From Calothrix parasitica NIES-267 (GTDB taxonomy: Bacteria > Cyanobacteriota > Cyanobacteriia > Cyanobacteriales > Nostocaceae): 64,000 nt of DNA. Positions 27,717 to 37,934 of the stretch are shown piece by piece; the stretch's first letter is position 1; each line of letters begins with the position of its first letter. The notes beneath the pieces were generated by a model that saw nothing but the letters and a program-made list of their open reading frames with translations, ran no database searches and was not told the origin of the DNA. The translations under genes and the position numbers were made by a program. Location of the stretch: assembly GCF_002368095.1 (NCBI RefSeq), contig NZ_AP018227.1, positions 720,001 to 784,000 on the forward strand. Direction: 5' to 3'.

Positions 27717-28598
27717 ATGGAAACAAAAACAGCAAAATTGCTTGATGGTAAAGCTTTAGGATTAAAGATTCACGAACAACTTTCCACTAAGATAGCCCAA
27801 TTACAAACTGATGTTGGTCGTCCTCCTGGTTTAGCTGTATTAATGGTGGGTGATAATCCTGCAAGCGCTGCTTATGTTCGTAACAAGGAACGAGCTTGTA
27901 GCAAGGTGGGTATTGCTTCGTTCAACCGACATTTTCCCGCAGAAACTAGTTTCGACGAACTGCAAGAAGTTATCCAAAATTTAAATTCCGACGAACGAGT
28001 TGATGGGATTTTAGTACAGCTACCTCTTCCCCCTCATTTAGATAGCGTAGCGTTATTACATCAAATTGCTCCCGACAAGGACGTTGATGGACTACATCCC
28101 CTAAATTTGGGAAAATTATTGAGGGGTGAGTCGGGTTTACGTAGCTGCACCCCTGCGGGGGTAATGCGATTGTTGGAGGAATATTCTATATCTTTATCGG
28201 GAAAACAAGCGGTGGTATTAGGTCGTTCGATTTTGGTTGGGAAACCAATGTCGATGATGTTATTAGAAGCAAATGCGACGGTCACAGTTGCTCATTCACG
28301 CACCCAAAATTTACAAGATATTACAAAAAATGCCGATATTCTAGTTGCTGCGGTGGGGATTCCTGAATTAATTACTGCCCAAATGGTGAAAAAAGGCGCG
28401 GTTGTGGTAGATGTGGGGATAAACCGTATTACTGATGAAGATGGCAAAAGTCGATTAATCGGTGATGTCAGGTTTGATGAAGTTGCAACCGTTGCAGATT
28501 TCCTTACCCCAGTTCCCGGTGGTATCGGACCTATGACTGTTGCCATGTTATTAGAAAATACTGTTAGCAGTTATGAGCAAAGGGGGAATAGGGAATAG
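27717..28598 (+). CDS. folD: Bifunctional methylenetetrahydrofolate dehydrogenase/cyclohydrolase FolD
   Basis: FolD interconverts 5,10-methylene-THF and 10-formyl-THF for purine and formyl-Met synthesis. The protein has 293 residues from ATG 27717 (a TTG six bases upstream is less likely). It shows the substrate-site motif [14 protein letters not shown] with catalytic Lys, [12 protein letters not shown], and the NADP segment [18 protein letters not shown], ending with [18 protein letters not shown]. It is followed on the same strand by crtE and a PAP2-like gene, an order I recall as common in cyanobacteria. Confidence 0.95.
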   Translation: METKTAKLLDGKALGLKIHEQLSTKIAQLQTDVGRPPGLAVLMVGDNPASAAYVRNKERACSKVGIASFNRHFPAETSFDELQEVIQNLNSDERVDGILVQLPLPPHLDSVALLHQIAPDKDVDGLHPLNLGKLLRGESGLRSCTPAGVMRLLEEYSISLSGKQAVVLGRSILVGKPMSMMLLEANATVTVAHSRTQNLQDITKNADILVAAVGIPELITAQMVKKGAVVVDVGINRITDEDGKSRLIGDVRFDEVATVADFLTPVPGGIGPMTVAMLLENTVSSYEQRGNRE

Positions 28599-28668
28599 TG
28601 AATACTAACCAAATTACTCATTACTCATTACTAGTTATCAATTACCAGGAAATTAAGGAAGTAAGCAA

Positions 28669-29604
28669 ATGGTTGCAGCAGATAATCTGACAAAAAATGA
28701 AACGCAATCTAAACAATCAAGGTTTGATTTATCGGTTTATCTCAAGGAACGACAAAAACTTGTCGAAGCTGCTTTAGATAAATCTATTCCAATGGTTTAT
28801 CCGGAGAAAATTTATGAGTCGATGCGCTATTCTCTTTTAGCTGGGGGAAAGCGTCTGCGTCCGATTCTATGTTTGGCTACTTGTGAAATGACTGGTGGAA
28901 ATATCGACATAGCAATGCCAACAGCTTGTGCTTTGGAGATGATTCACACTATGTCTTTGATTCACGATGACCTTCCAGCGATGGATAATGATGATTACCG
29001 TCGCGGTAAATTAACCAATCACAAAGTATATGGCGATGACGTGGCAATTCTAGCCGGTGATGGTTTATTAGCCTATGCTTTTGAATATGTGGCCGCTAAT
29101 ACCCAAAATGTACCAGCAACCCAAGTTTTACAGGTAATCTCTCGCTTGGGACGTGCGGTTGGTGCTGCTGGTTTGGTCGGGGGTCAAGTTGTAGATTTAG
29201 AAATGGAAGGGAAGACGGATGTCTCTGTAGAAACTTTAAATTTTATTCATAATCATAAAACAGCCGCTCTTTTAGAAGCTTGTGTAGTTTGCGGTGGTAT
29301 CTTGTCTGGAACATCCCCAGAAGATATCCAAAGACTCGAACGTTATTCCCAAAATATTGGACTTGCATTTCAGATAGTTGATGATATTCTGGATATCACC
29401 GCAACCCAAGAACAATTAGGTAAAACTGCTGGTAAAGACCTAGAAGCACAAAAAGTTACCTATCCCAGTCTCTGGGGTTTGGAAGAATCGAAGAAACAAG
29501 CACAATTGCTCGTGGAAGCTGCTTGTGCCGAATTAGAACCCTTTGGAGAGCAAGCTAAACCTTTAATTGCTCTAGCTTATTTCATCACCAGTCGTAAAAA
29601 CTAA
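28669..29604 (+). CDS. crtE: Geranylgeranyl diphosphate synthase
   Basis: 311 residues. This trans-prenyltransferase condenses IPP with allylic diphosphates to make GGPP for carotenoids, phytol and quinones. The first Asp-rich motif is DDLPAMD (100-106, the DDxxxxD form), the second is DDILD, and GGKRLRP binds diphosphate. The N-terminal [17 protein letters not shown] is typical. ATG 28669 has a preceding GGAAATTAAGGAAG. It follows folD by 70 bases and precedes the PAP2-related gene, so the three may be co-transcribed. Confidence 0.93.
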   Translation: MVAADNLTKNETQSKQSRFDLSVYLKERQKLVEAALDKSIPMVYPEKIYESMRYSLLAGGKRLRPILCLATCEMTGGNIDIAMPTACALEMIHTMSLIHDDLPAMDNDDYRRGKLTNHKVYGDDVAILAGDGLLAYAFEYVAANTQNVPATQVLQVISRLGRAVGAAGLVGGQVVDLEMEGKTDVSVETLNFIHNHKTAALLEACVVCGGILSGTSPEDIQRLERYSQNIGLAFQIVDDILDITATQEQLGKTAGKDLEAQKVTYPSLWGLEESKKQAQLLVEAACAELEPFGEQAKPLIALAYFITSRKN

Positions 29605-29712
29605 TTTAATCTTTCCTTTAACCTTTCCGATTTGGGATTTAAATAAGTAATTTCCCACACTTCCTCACGCGCACAACCACTGCTAATATTACCCTAATTC
29701 AACTGTAATACC

Positions 29713-30168
29713 ATGCAAGACATAGGCAATATCTTTAACAATCACGTACTATTGGTTGCCTTGATAGCTTGTTTCACAGCTCAGGCTTTAAAGCTCGTAA
29801 TCGAGTTAATCAAAAATGGTAAAGTGAGTGTGAGTGTTTTAACAACAACTGGAGGTATGCCCAGCGCTCATTCAGCCCTAGTGACCGCTTTGGCTGCTGG
29901 TGTTGGACAAACCATCGGCTGGGCTTCCTCGGAGTTCGCTTTAGCTGCTATTTTCGCCGTTATCGTCATGTACGATGCTGCTGGTGTCCGACAAGCTGCT
30001 GGAAAACAAGCACGCATCCTCAACCAAGTGATTGACGAAATGTTCCAAGACCATCCAGAAATAGCTGCCGAGCGTTTAAAAGAATTACTCGGACATACAC
30101 CCTTTCAAGTCATAGCCGGTTCGGCTTTGGGTGTCACCATTTCTTGGTTAGCTCAAGCAGCATACTAA
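29713..30168 (+). CDS. Divergent PAP2 family protein
   Basis: 151 residues with about four hydrophobic segments. The conserved motifs of the divergent PAP2 (acid phosphatase/VanZ-related) family are visible: TTGGMPSAHSALVTALAAGVG with its Ser-Ala-His, VMYDAAGVRQAAGKQA, and LKELLGHTPFQV. It is a membrane protein that may act on a lipid phosphate, possibly a prenyl diphosphate given its place after crtE; that link is inference. Confidence 0.88.
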   Translation: MQDIGNIFNNHVLLVALIACFTAQALKLVIELIKNGKVSVSVLTTTGGMPSAHSALVTALAAGVGQTIGWASSEFALAAIFAVIVMYDAAGVRQAAGKQARILNQVIDEMFQDHPEIAAERLKELLGHTPFQVIAGSALGVTISWLAQAAY

Positions 30169-30262
30169 TTCGTAATTCGTAATTCGTAATTCGTAATTCG
30201 TAATTTGTAATTACTAAGAGTTATGAGTTAGGAGTTATGAGTTAGGAGTTAAAAATAACAAC
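30165..30262 (+). repeat. Heptamer tandem repeats (AATTCGT, GAGTTAG)
   Basis: Five copies of TAATTCG are followed by AGTTATGAGTTAGGAGTT units, filling the gap between two convergent genes. STRR type. Confidence 0.9.
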
Positions 30263-30275
30263 TAACAACTAACAA

Positions 30276-30977
30276 CTAATTTGGTAAGTTGACGACGGAA
30301 CGCAATAACATTACTTTCTGACTATCAACTATGATGGCGAAGAAACCGCGTTTGGAAAGTTCTTCTAAGGTTTGATAAGCTTCTTTTTGATTGCTGGTGT
30401 AGGTTGCTAGTAAGTAAGGTCGTCTTCCGTAGGATACAAAACCAACGTCTCCTTTTACTGCTCTCCGAACGTCGGATGCTAGTTGAGGACGATTGTAATA
30501 ATCTACTAGTACTGCATAGCCACTTCCTAAACGTCGTGGTTTGTAACTGACGGTAGTAGCCTGGGTTCCGGCTTGGGAAGGTGTTGGTGTACCGGTGGGT
30601 CTTGTAGTAATTATTGCAGACAAACCAGCAGAATCTTTGATATATCTTGCCCAACGATTAGCATCATCAATTTTTTTAAATCCACCGATACGAGTTACTG
30701 TATCGTTGAGATATTTACAGGTGTTTGTCTCAATTTTGGTTGGTAAGACTCGCTTTAGCTGGGTTTGATTATCTTTTGTAGGACTAACTACTAATAATAA
30801 ATATTCACCAGTTCTCGGAGCTTGACAGGTAGGAGTATTTCTTTGAGCAGATGCTGGATTTATACCGCATAACAAACCCGCTGTTGATAATATTAAAGCG
30901 GTTGGTATTTTAATTTTATTCAAAATACTTTTACTCAAAATACTCTTACTTAAAATACTCTGATTAATCGGATTCAT
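30276..30977 (-). CDS. Exported protein with SPOR-like C-terminal region
   Basis: 233 residues from ATG 30977, which has GAGGAG eight bases upstream; an ATG nine codons earlier lacks this. A signal peptide is clear (hydrophobic PTALILSTAGLLCGI with cleavage after ASA-Q). The mature part has two parallel segments, YLLLVVSPT...ANRWARYIKDSAGLSAIITTR and YAVLVDYYNRPQLASDVRRAV...AYQTLEELSKRGFFAIIVDS, which look like SPOR-type repeats. The N-terminus contains a small repeat (SILSKSILSKSILNK). Likely periplasmic; function unknown. Confidence 0.65.
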   Translation of the reverse strand: MNPINQSILSKSILSKSILNKIKIPTALILSTAGLLCGINPASAQRNTPTCQAPRTGEYLLLVVSPTKDNQTQLKRVLPTKIETNTCKYLNDTVTRIGGFKKIDDANRWARYIKDSAGLSAIITTRPTGTPTPSQAGTQATTVSYKPRRLGSGYAVLVDYYNRPQLASDVRRAVKGDVGFVSYGRRPYLLATYTSNQKEAYQTLEELSKRGFFAIIVDSQKVMLLRSVVNLPN

Positions 30978-31149
30978 AGTTTTCACTCCTCTAATACACA
31001 CCATAATTAAAAAACTTTATCAAAGATAAAAGGTCACAAAAGAAAGGTCAAAGGTTAAAGGTTAAAGGTCAAAGGTATTAAATTCCCTCACGATTGATTA
31101 GATAATAAATATTTTTACCAATTCCCCATCCCCCATTTCCCATTCCCCA

Positions 31150-31485
31150 TTAAGAAACGGTCGCAAGACTGGCTAAAGCATCGGGAATTTCAGCAGAAGG
31201 AGCTTGAAATTCACCTGTTACCACATATTCCAGTCGCAGTTTCAACCAAGTGATAAATTGAGGGTTGGTAGAAACAATTGCTGCTGCTGGTTGAGGACAT
31301 TTTGCTTTGATTTCGGACATTGCAGCTGTTTCGAGAAAAGCTGGTTGCTTGACTAACCAAAAATCAATTTCTTTCTCTTGCTCGTGATAATGACGGGTAC
31401 GCTCTTTTAAAACCTCTTCTAAAGGTTCTTCTTCCAATAAGAAGCGTTGAGAAGCTAGTACGTAATAGTATGTTTGCATTGTCAC
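31150..31485 (-). CDS. ycf54: Ycf54-like Mg-protoporphyrin ester cyclase factor
   Basis: 111 residues matching Ycf54 (DUF2488), a small protein needed for accumulation and activity of the aerobic Mg-protoporphyrin IX monomethyl ester cyclase in chlorophyll synthesis. The family signature is present: YYYVLASQRFLLEEEPLEEV, HEQEKEIDFWLVKQPAFLE, CPQPAAAIVSTN and FITWLKLRLEYV. The start may be Met1 or Met3. It is monocistronic; the cyclase gene itself is not in the window. Confidence 0.9.
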   Translation of the reverse strand: MTMQTYYYVLASQRFLLEEEPLEEVLKERTRHYHEQEKEIDFWLVKQPAFLETAAMSEIKAKCPQPAAAIVSTNPQFITWLKLRLEYVVTGEFQAPSAEIPDALASLATVS

Positions 31486-31562
31486 ACCTGATAGATTGAA
31501 TAGTTAATCAAACAGTAAATAAAAACAGGGACACAGGATATATTACTGCGTCCGAGTCCAAT

Positions 31563-32357
31563 TTAATTTGAAGAATTGAAAGAACTAGTTAATTTTTTGA
31601 AAGGACAGCTAGTTGCTAGCTGCTGTGAGGTTTGTTGTGTTTCTGTTTCTCTTGGGGAGAAGAAACTTTTAATAGTTGCCCAAATTGACTTACTCTTAAC
31701 GTTTTGATGCTTTCCACCACTCGTCAGTTTGTTAAAAAACTGACTGTTATCAAAATAGTGTTCCACATTAATAATTTTCAAGTCATCAGTAACACGGGCA
31801 ATGCTCATCCCTATTATCTCCACAACTTCCCCTGTAGGAGCATAGTCTTTGTAGTCACCATTAAAAGTTCCCCAATGTCGCCATTTAAATGTAACGTTTG
31901 GTGGAGAACTGTAAACTTCTAAAACTTCCCATAAAAATCCTTTCGGAAATGCGCTGCGAAACAATCTTCCCGATGATTCAAAGTTTTCTTCAGAAGCTTT
32001 GTATTCCTCGGTGTCACCAATAAATAAATTGTAAGTTCCGCTTTTTGAAACATCTTCAGCAGTAAATTCTTCACCACCGTTGCTGCTCATACGAAATTTT
32101 TCGTTGACAACCGATAACCACTGTTGTGTATTGGTTTTGAAAGAGGCTTCTAATTCAAAAGCTCTGACCAAATTTTCGACAATAGCTTCGAGGGAACCTA
32201 CCGGATGATGAATTAGACTTTCAGCTGCTAAACCTTGATTCGATTCCGAATAATCGGGAGCATTTCCACCCCTCCATTCGTTATCGATACTGCTGGCAAT
32301 TACTTTATCTCTTTCTTGCACCCACAGCGGCAGATTCTGAGATTGTGTTGCGCTCAT
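31563..32357 (-). CDS. SnoaL-like domain protein
   Basis: About 264 residues from ATG 32357 (an upstream TTG frame extends to 32390). The core at about residues 55-215 has the SnoaL-like cone pattern: LEAIVENLVRAFELEASFKTNTQQW, FKWRHWGTFNGDYKDYAPTGEVVEIIGMSIARV and IINVEHYFDNSQFF. A low-complexity Thr/Gln/Ser-rich tail follows. SnoaL folds serve as cyclases, isomerases or binding proteins, so no reaction can be assigned. It lies between ycf54 and pdxJ on the same strand. Confidence 0.65.
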   Translation of the reverse strand: MSATQSQNLPLWVQERDKVIASSIDNEWRGGNAPDYSESNQGLAAESLIHHPVGSLEAIVENLVRAFELEASFKTNTQQWLSVVNEKFRMSSNGGEEFTAEDVSKSGTYNLFIGDTEEYKASEENFESSGRLFRSAFPKGFLWEVLEVYSSPPNVTFKWRHWGTFNGDYKDYAPTGEVVEIIGMSIARVTDDLKIINVEHYFDNSQFFNKLTSGGKHQNVKSKSIWATIKSFFSPRETETQQTSQQLATSCPFKKLTSSFNSSN

Positions 32358-32458
32358 ATCACATTTATCCGGGCTGTTAACAATTAACAATTATCAATTA
32401 TCAGAATATTTTTAATGTTTACTGTTAACTGTATATCCCTCCCGGAGAAGCTAACGTT

Positions 32459-32517
32459 GTTAACTGTTCACTGTTCACTGTTCACTGTTCACTGTTCACT
32501 GTTCACTGTTACTGTTT
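32459..32517 (+). repeat. Heptamer tandem repeat CTGTTCA
   Basis: About seven copies of ACTGTTC/CTGTTCA abut and slightly overlap the pdxJ stop codon (32509-32511). Confidence 0.9.
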
Positions 32518-33231
32518 CCCATGCATAATTTGGTTCATTTCTCTTACCGCTCTTTCCATCCCAACTAAGGAAGCTCGGCTAACGATTGTGTGACCTATAT
32601 TAAGTTCTTCCATGCCTTCAATGCAAGCTATGGGATAAACGTTGGTGTAAGTAAGTCCGTGACCGGCGTTTACTCTTAAGCCAGCTTCTATGGCTTGGTT
32701 GCAGCCGTATGTTAATAAGTCCAATTCCATATTCCGAGTTACTTCATTTTTCGCTTCTGCATATCTTCCCGTATGCAATTCAATAAATTTTGCTTTTACT
32801 TTGACAGATGCTTCGATTTGTGATTCTTCTGCGTCGATAAAGAGACTTACGGGAATACCAGAACTTTGTAATTTATCAACAATTTTTCCGATTCTATCAA
32901 CTTGACCGAAAATATCTAAACCACCTTCGGTAGTCACTTCTTCTCGCTTTTCCGGTACCAGAGTCACATAATCGGGTTTGATATCGAGAGCTATATTTAG
33001 CATTTCATCGGTAGCAGCCATTTCTAAATTGAGATGAGTTCTGACAGTTTCCCGCAGAATTCGGACATCTCTATCTTGAATGTGTCTTCTGTCTTCTCGT
33101 AAATGTACCGTAATTCCATCAGCACCACCTAACTCAGCCAGTACAGCAGCAGCTACGGGGTCTGGTTCTACCGTTCGTCGTGCTTGTCGAATAGTGGCAA
33201 TATGGTCAATGTTTACACCCAGTGTCAGCAA
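32509..33231 (-). CDS. pdxJ: Pyridoxine 5'-phosphate synthase PdxJ
   Basis: PdxJ condenses 1-deoxyxylulose 5-phosphate with 3-amino-1-hydroxyacetone phosphate to give pyridoxine 5'-phosphate. The 240-residue protein shows the family landmarks: [16 protein letters not shown] (N-terminus), [31 protein letters not shown], and near the end [15 protein letters not shown] 33231 is the natural start. A heptamer repeat tract reaches its 3' end. Monocistronic, so a DXP-dependent route of vitamin B6 synthesis is implied. Confidence 0.95.
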   Translation of the reverse strand: MLTLGVNIDHIATIRQARRTVEPDPVAAAVLAELGGADGITVHLREDRRHIQDRDVRILRETVRTHLNLEMAATDEMLNIALDIKPDYVTLVPEKREEVTTEGGLDIFGQVDRIGKIVDKLQSSGIPVSLFIDAEESQIEASVKVKAKFIELHTGRYAEAKNEVTRNMELDLLTYGCNQAIEAGLRVNAGHGLTYTNVYPIACIEGMEELNIGHTIVSRASLVGMERAVREMNQIMHGKQ

Positions 33232-33509
33232 CCCTGTTATCTCCCTTTTGCAGTTGAGTAAAAAATGATTTTACATCTTTTTTTGGGGTAGGGGAGAGTT
33301 TTTGTATATTTCACAATATATGTATTGAATTTTGATTTATTTTGATTGATATTTTTTTAATTCATCATCTTAAATTGCTGATTATATAATTTTTCGTCTT
33401 GAAATAATATTCAGTAATATTACGTTTAACATTTTTAATTTTATCTAGTTAAAATTGATTGAAAACATTTTTTTATCAAAATTTATATAAATTCAATTAG
33501 GATTTTAAG

Positions 33510-34424
33510 GTGCAAATATCAAGAATAGTAATAATCTTATTAACTTGTGGGTTAGTTTCTTGTAGTTCTGCTAATTCCGCGACTTTACCTAATAATACAC
33601 AGTCTAAATCAGATTCAAAATCAAAATTAGCTCAAGCCAATCTTAAAGATGTTGATGAATATTTTAATAGAGCTAATAAACGTTTAGAAAAAGGAGATTT
33701 ACAGGGAGCAATTAATGATTTAAATCAAGTCATTAAAATCAATCCTAAATTAGTTTCTGCTTACTATAATCGTGCTGTAGCTCGCGGTCAGCTACAGGAT
33801 AATCAAGGAGCAATCGCTGATTTTAATAAAGTTATTCAAATTAATCCAAATGATTCCGAAGCTTATTACAATCGAGGTGTAATTCATGCTCAATTAAGAA
33901 ATTATCAAAAAGCAATCGCAGACTATACTAAAGTAATTCAAATTAATCCTCAAAATATCAAAGCTTATAATAACCGAGGAACTATTCGCTTAGGGTTAAA
34001 AGATAATCAAGGAGCAATTGCTGACTTTAATAAAGTAATTCAAATTAATCCCAATATTTACATTGCTTACTATAATCGTGGTACTGCTCGCGCTCGACTA
34101 AAAAATAATCAAGCAGCAATAAATGATTTCACTAAAGCAATACAAATTAATCCTAATTATGCTCAAGCTTACTATAACCGAGGTGTTGCTCGTCGTCAGT
34201 TAAAAAATTGGCAAGCAGCAATAATTGATTTCAATAAAGTAATTCAAATCAATCCTAACTATGCTGATGCTTTTGGTAACCGGGGTATCGCTCGTGGATT
34301 TTCAGGAGATAAAGAAGGAGGAATAACAGATTTGAAAACAGCCATTTCTCTGTATGAAAAGCAAGGAAAAATAGCTGAAGCACAAAAGCTAGTTGAACTC
34401 ATCAAGATAGTTAAAAGTCGATAA
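33510..34424 (+). CDS. TPR-repeat lipoprotein
   Basis: 304 residues. The N-terminal signal ends in the lipobox GLVSCSS, so it is probably membrane-anchored by lipid. From about residue 45 there are seven tetratricopeptide repeats with the consensus AYYNRGxARxxLKDNQGAIADFNKVIQINPN, suited to protein-protein interaction. Some repeats are almost identical, indicating recent internal expansion. GTG 33510 is the start, with AGGA eight bases upstream. No linked gene suggests the partner. Confidence 0.85.
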   Translation: MQISRIVIILLTCGLVSCSSANSATLPNNTQSKSDSKSKLAQANLKDVDEYFNRANKRLEKGDLQGAINDLNQVIKINPKLVSAYYNRAVARGQLQDNQGAIADFNKVIQINPNDSEAYYNRGVIHAQLRNYQKAIADYTKVIQINPQNIKAYNNRGTIRLGLKDNQGAIADFNKVIQINPNIYIAYYNRGTARARLKNNQAAINDFTKAIQINPNYAQAYYNRGVARRQLKNWQAAIIDFNKVIQINPNYADAFGNRGIARGFSGDKEGGITDLKTAISLYEKQGKIAEAQKLVELIKIVKSR

Positions 34425-34504
34425 GTTAATTTCTCCTACTTCATTTTATAACTCTTGTGGTACGGACAGGAATGTCCGTCCAATTTTCCTTAATATTAAA
34501 CATT

Positions 34505-36337
34505 TCAAACCGCATCACTCACAACTCTAAATCCAATAAACACATCTCTCAAACTAATTTCACCTTTATACCGTAAAGCACTACGACAAAACCGAGGTAC
34601 GTTAAACCACGAACCACCACGCATTACTCGTAAATTATTATCTCCCCCTTCGTGCCAAACTCTTCCATCATTGGGAGCATTATCATAACTATCGTGCCAG
34701 GAATCCGCGCACCATTCCCACACGTTACCGTGCATATCATATAATCCAAAGGCATTAGGAAGAAAACTTCCTACAGGTGTCGTACCTTGACGATATTTTC
34801 CTTTTGGTGCTGATGCATAAGTATAGTTACCGTCGTGGTTTACCAAATCCGAAGTTATCGTATCTCCAAAATGAAAAGCTGTAATCGTATTCCCACGACA
34901 AGCATATTCCCATTCTGCTTCGCTAGGTAAACGGTACTGTCTTCCGGAATATTGGGACAATCGAGCGCAAAATTCTACAGCTTCATCCCAAGATATTTGT
35001 TCTACTGGGTGGGAATCTCCTTTAAAATATGATGGTTCTGGATTTAAGGAACGATTAATTTGAGGAAGTTTGGTTACTGTTAACCACTGTGCTTGAGTAA
35101 TCGCAAACTTACTCATAAACAAAGGTTTGATTGTCACAAAATGTTGGGGATGTTCGCTATCATAACCTTCAAATTCAGGAGAACCCATCATCAAAGTTCC
35201 CCCGCAAAGGTATATCATATCTAGGTTTGCACCGTTTTCCAACTCCTGGACAAAATACTCTACTTGATTGCGATCGCGATTGACGACTTTGGCATATTTA
35301 TCTAGAGTAATCGTCTCAAATTGAAAGCTGTATTGCGAATCAAGGTTGTCTACTTGAGATAAAGCAACGGAATTATTATAGTTATTATTCAGAACGGGTA
35401 AAGAAGTGGAATCATATAAAGTATCTTTCACATCCAACAATACATCAGCAGCAGATTGATACCTTTCCCGAACAAAATGCTTGAGCAACTTATTGAGAAT
35501 TCGGGTCAGCTTATGACTAATAGTAATACCATTACTAACCAAATATTCTCTCCACAACCATTTTCCATTAATCGGGTCATAAATTGGGTCGAAAAGATTC
35601 CCATACTCATCGTGTTTGACCAGACAACCAGTTAACAAACGTACACAGGTAGCACCCAAAGCATATAAATCGCTAGCAGCACAAGCATAACCTGCCATTT
35701 GTTCCGCTGATGCATAACCAAGAGTATAAATTCCCGTACCCTTCTGAGCCAAATTATTCTGGGTAACTTGTTTAGCACCACCAAAGTCAATCAAAACCAA
35801 CTTACCATCACCAATCCGACGGATGATATTTTCTGGTTTAATATCCCGATGAATTACCTGACGTTGATGGATAAATTCCAAAACCGGAAGTAAATCCGTT
35901 AAAACTTGCCAAATTTCAGATTCATTAAAAGCTTTTCTTAGTAACTGTTGATGTAAATTATCTCCGTCAATAAATTCCTGTACCAAATACATACAGGTAC
36001 CTTGCTCAAAATAAGCCACCAACCGGGGAATTTGTGAATGATTTTCCCCTAATTCAAATAAACGTTTAGCTTCCTGACGAAAAAGTTGCGCTGCTTTAGC
36101 ACGAGCTGTGGTTCCTTGAGATTCCCTGATAAACTGCTTTACAACACAAGCAGCATCAAGTCTATCCAAATCTTGTGCTTCATAAGTTCTACCAAAACCA
36201 CCCGTACCCAATAACCTTTTGACACGGTAACGGTTTCTTAATAAGTCGCCAAAATTATCGGAACCACAACCAACGCAAAACCGATTACCATTTGAATTAA
36301 AAGGATTAGAACAGTTAGGATTCTGGCAGATTTTCAT
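34505..36337 (-). CDS. Ser/Thr protein kinase fused to FGE-sulfatase domain
   Basis: 610 residues from ATG 36337. Domains in order: a zinc-ribbon-like start (CQNPNCSNPFNSNGNRFCVGCG, with four Cys), a Hanks-type kinase (GTGGFGRTYEA loop, Lys67 in VVKQF, HRDIKPEN at 163-170, DFG at 184-186), a linker, and a C-terminal formylglycine-generating-enzyme-like (SUMF1) domain from about 385: RLPSEAEWEYACRG, YDMHGNVWEWC, RVMRGGSW and FIGFRVV. Kinase-FGE fusions are a known cyanobacterial arrangement; the substrate is unknown. An upstream start at 36400 adds an unlikely 21 residues. Confidence 0.85.
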   Translation of the reverse strand: MKICQNPNCSNPFNSNGNRFCVGCGSDNFGDLLRNRYRVKRLLGTGGFGRTYEAQDLDRLDAACVVKQFIRESQGTTARAKAAQLFRQEAKRLFELGENHSQIPRLVAYFEQGTCMYLVQEFIDGDNLHQQLLRKAFNESEIWQVLTDLLPVLEFIHQRQVIHRDIKPENIIRRIGDGKLVLIDFGGAKQVTQNNLAQKGTGIYTLGYASAEQMAGYACAASDLYALGATCVRLLTGCLVKHDEYGNLFDPIYDPINGKWLWREYLVSNGITISHKLTRILNKLLKHFVRERYQSAADVLLDVKDTLYDSTSLPVLNNNYNNSVALSQVDNLDSQYSFQFETITLDKYAKVVNRDRNQVEYFVQELENGANLDMIYLCGGTLMMGSPEFEGYDSEHPQHFVTIKPLFMSKFAITQAQWLTVTKLPQINRSLNPEPSYFKGDSHPVEQISWDEAVEFCARLSQYSGRQYRLPSEAEWEYACRGNTITAFHFGDTITSDLVNHDGNYTYASAPKGKYRQGTTPVGSFLPNAFGLYDMHGNVWEWCADSWHDSYDNAPNDGRVWHEGGDNNLRVMRGGSWFNVPRFCRSALRYKGEISLRDVFIGFRVVSDAV

Positions 36338-36993
36338 AATAATTAGACTACCGCTTTCTAACTTACCCAAAGTTAGCTGAAGTATCAGGATATTCGACAA
36401 TAAATATACGAATAAACGTGTTTGTTGTATTAAGTGAATAAAGAATAGGGGATTGGGGATTGGGGATTGGTTATTGGTTATTGGAATAAAAATAAAAAAC
36501 TAAAAAAATTATTCCAAATAGATGAACTACTTAGAAATAAGTTTACTAGAGACAGTGGTAATATTAGAAAATATACTATCTCACAAATAATAATGGGTAG
36601 ATACAAATGCTACAACAAATTTATGTGAGATATTAACAACTTTCTGATGTTAGAAAAGAGACTGAAAATATTTTCATTTTTATTTTGGTGTTTATTTATA
36701 TTTATCTAAATTAAACACGATTATTTTCAGCATACCGGGAATATTAATTCAATCATTTAATTTTGTCAAGCGATTATTAACAGTTCAACGTTAGGGTATT
36801 TTATGGCTTTAGCTTAACGCATCATTTGATTATTTTTATGCATATTGCCAATTAATAAATATTCTTTTAATCTGATTAAAAAAGATACATCATGTTATTT
36901 GATAGATAATAACCTTAAAAAAACAAAATAAAATTCTTCAATTATAGGATAATTATTTAAATATCAAAATTTCAATATAATTTGGAGGAAAAT
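36338..36993. other. AT-rich intergenic region
   Basis: Contains a short tract GGGGATTGGGGATTGGTTATTGG at about 36448-36485 and otherwise very AT-rich sequence with no gene visible. It separates the kinase-FGE gene from the divergent DUF2887 gene. Confidence 0.45.
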
Positions 36994-37843
36994 TTGAGAC
37001 GAGATGCGATTTTTTATACAATATTTCAGCGTTCGCCGGAATTAATTTTTGAATTTATAGAATCGAGAGTTACCAGTGCAACAAATTATCGTTTTGAATC
37101 AGTAGAAGTAAAAGAACCAACATTTAGGATTGACGGAGTATTTTTACCACCACAAGATACTTCTCCTAGGGTATTCTTGAAAAGTTGTTCATGGGGGAAA
37201 CCCCCAAGACCAACACTTTTCGCTCTTTGCTGAAGTACAATTTCAACCCGATGAATTACTGTACCATCGCTTCTTTGCAGAATCTCAACTTTATATGTAC
37301 CGCAATGCTTCATTACAAGATGATTGGTACGGAGTGATTATTTTCCCCAGTCGTAACTTAGAACCAAAAAATACAACAATTCATCAACCGCTACTTGAGT
37401 GCGATAAAGTAAGAATTATTTATTTAGATGAATTAGATAATTCTGAGGAGCAGAGTATAGGTATAAGCTTAATGCAGTTAACCATTGCTTCAGAAAATCA
37501 GGTGGTGGAATCAGCAAAACGTTTAATAGAAAGAGTCAAACAAGAAGAAACCAACGTACTTCCTCAGAAGAACTTGTTAGATATAATTACGACAATAGCA
37601 GTTTATAAATTTTCCAACTTGAGTAGGGAAGAGGTAGAAGCGATGTTAGGAATTAAATTGGAAGAAACTAGAGTGTACCGAGAAGCGAAAGAGGAAGGAA
37701 GAGAAGAAGGAAGATTAGAAGGTAAGCGAGAAACAAAATTAGAACTTGTACCAGCAATGTTAGCTCGTGGTATGAGTATTGAAGAAGTTTCTGAGTTATT
37801 AGGTTTGACTATCGAACAAGTAAACCAAGCTGCTGAGAATTAG
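36994..37843 (+). pseudogene. DUF2887/Rpn-type gene broken by a 40-bp insertion
   Basis: The reading begins at TTG 36994 (GGAGG lies 6 bases upstream) as LRRDAIFYTIFQRSPELIFE and proceeds to PRVF at 37178. A 40-bp insertion (37179-37218) then shifts the frame. Removing it restores VFFSLFAEVQFQPDELLYHRFF and the rest to the stop at 37843, including a charged EGREEGRLEGKRE segment and a C-terminal MSIEEVSELLGLTIEQV. The family (DUF2887, Rpn-like, PD-(D/E)XK nuclease related) is abundant in cyanobacteria. The 3' part has an ATG at 37295, so a truncated product is possible. Confidence 0.8.
37179..37218 (+). mobile_element. Small dispersed hairpin element (SDR-like)
   Basis: A 40-bp segment with nested complementarity: GTTG-TTC ... 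GAC-CAAC on the outside and GGGGG-aaa-CCCCC at the centre (37193-37205). It is flanked by CTT at both sides, a possible 3-bp target repeat. It resembles the very small mobile repeats described in Nostoc genomes. Confidence 0.7.
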
Positions 37844-37855
37844 TAGGTAGGAAGG

Positions 37856-37934
37856 ATGTTGGGTTACGGTTCAAATATAGATTATTATTATTAGTCTCAA
37901 ACCATATTTCTTTGTGAACCTAACCCAACCTACG
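37856..37934. repeat. TTGGGTTA palindromic repeat, copy 3
   Basis: Ends ATGTTGGGTTACGG and CCTAACCCAACCTACG, inverted over about 79 bases, between the broken DUF2887 gene and coaBC. Confidence 0.7.
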
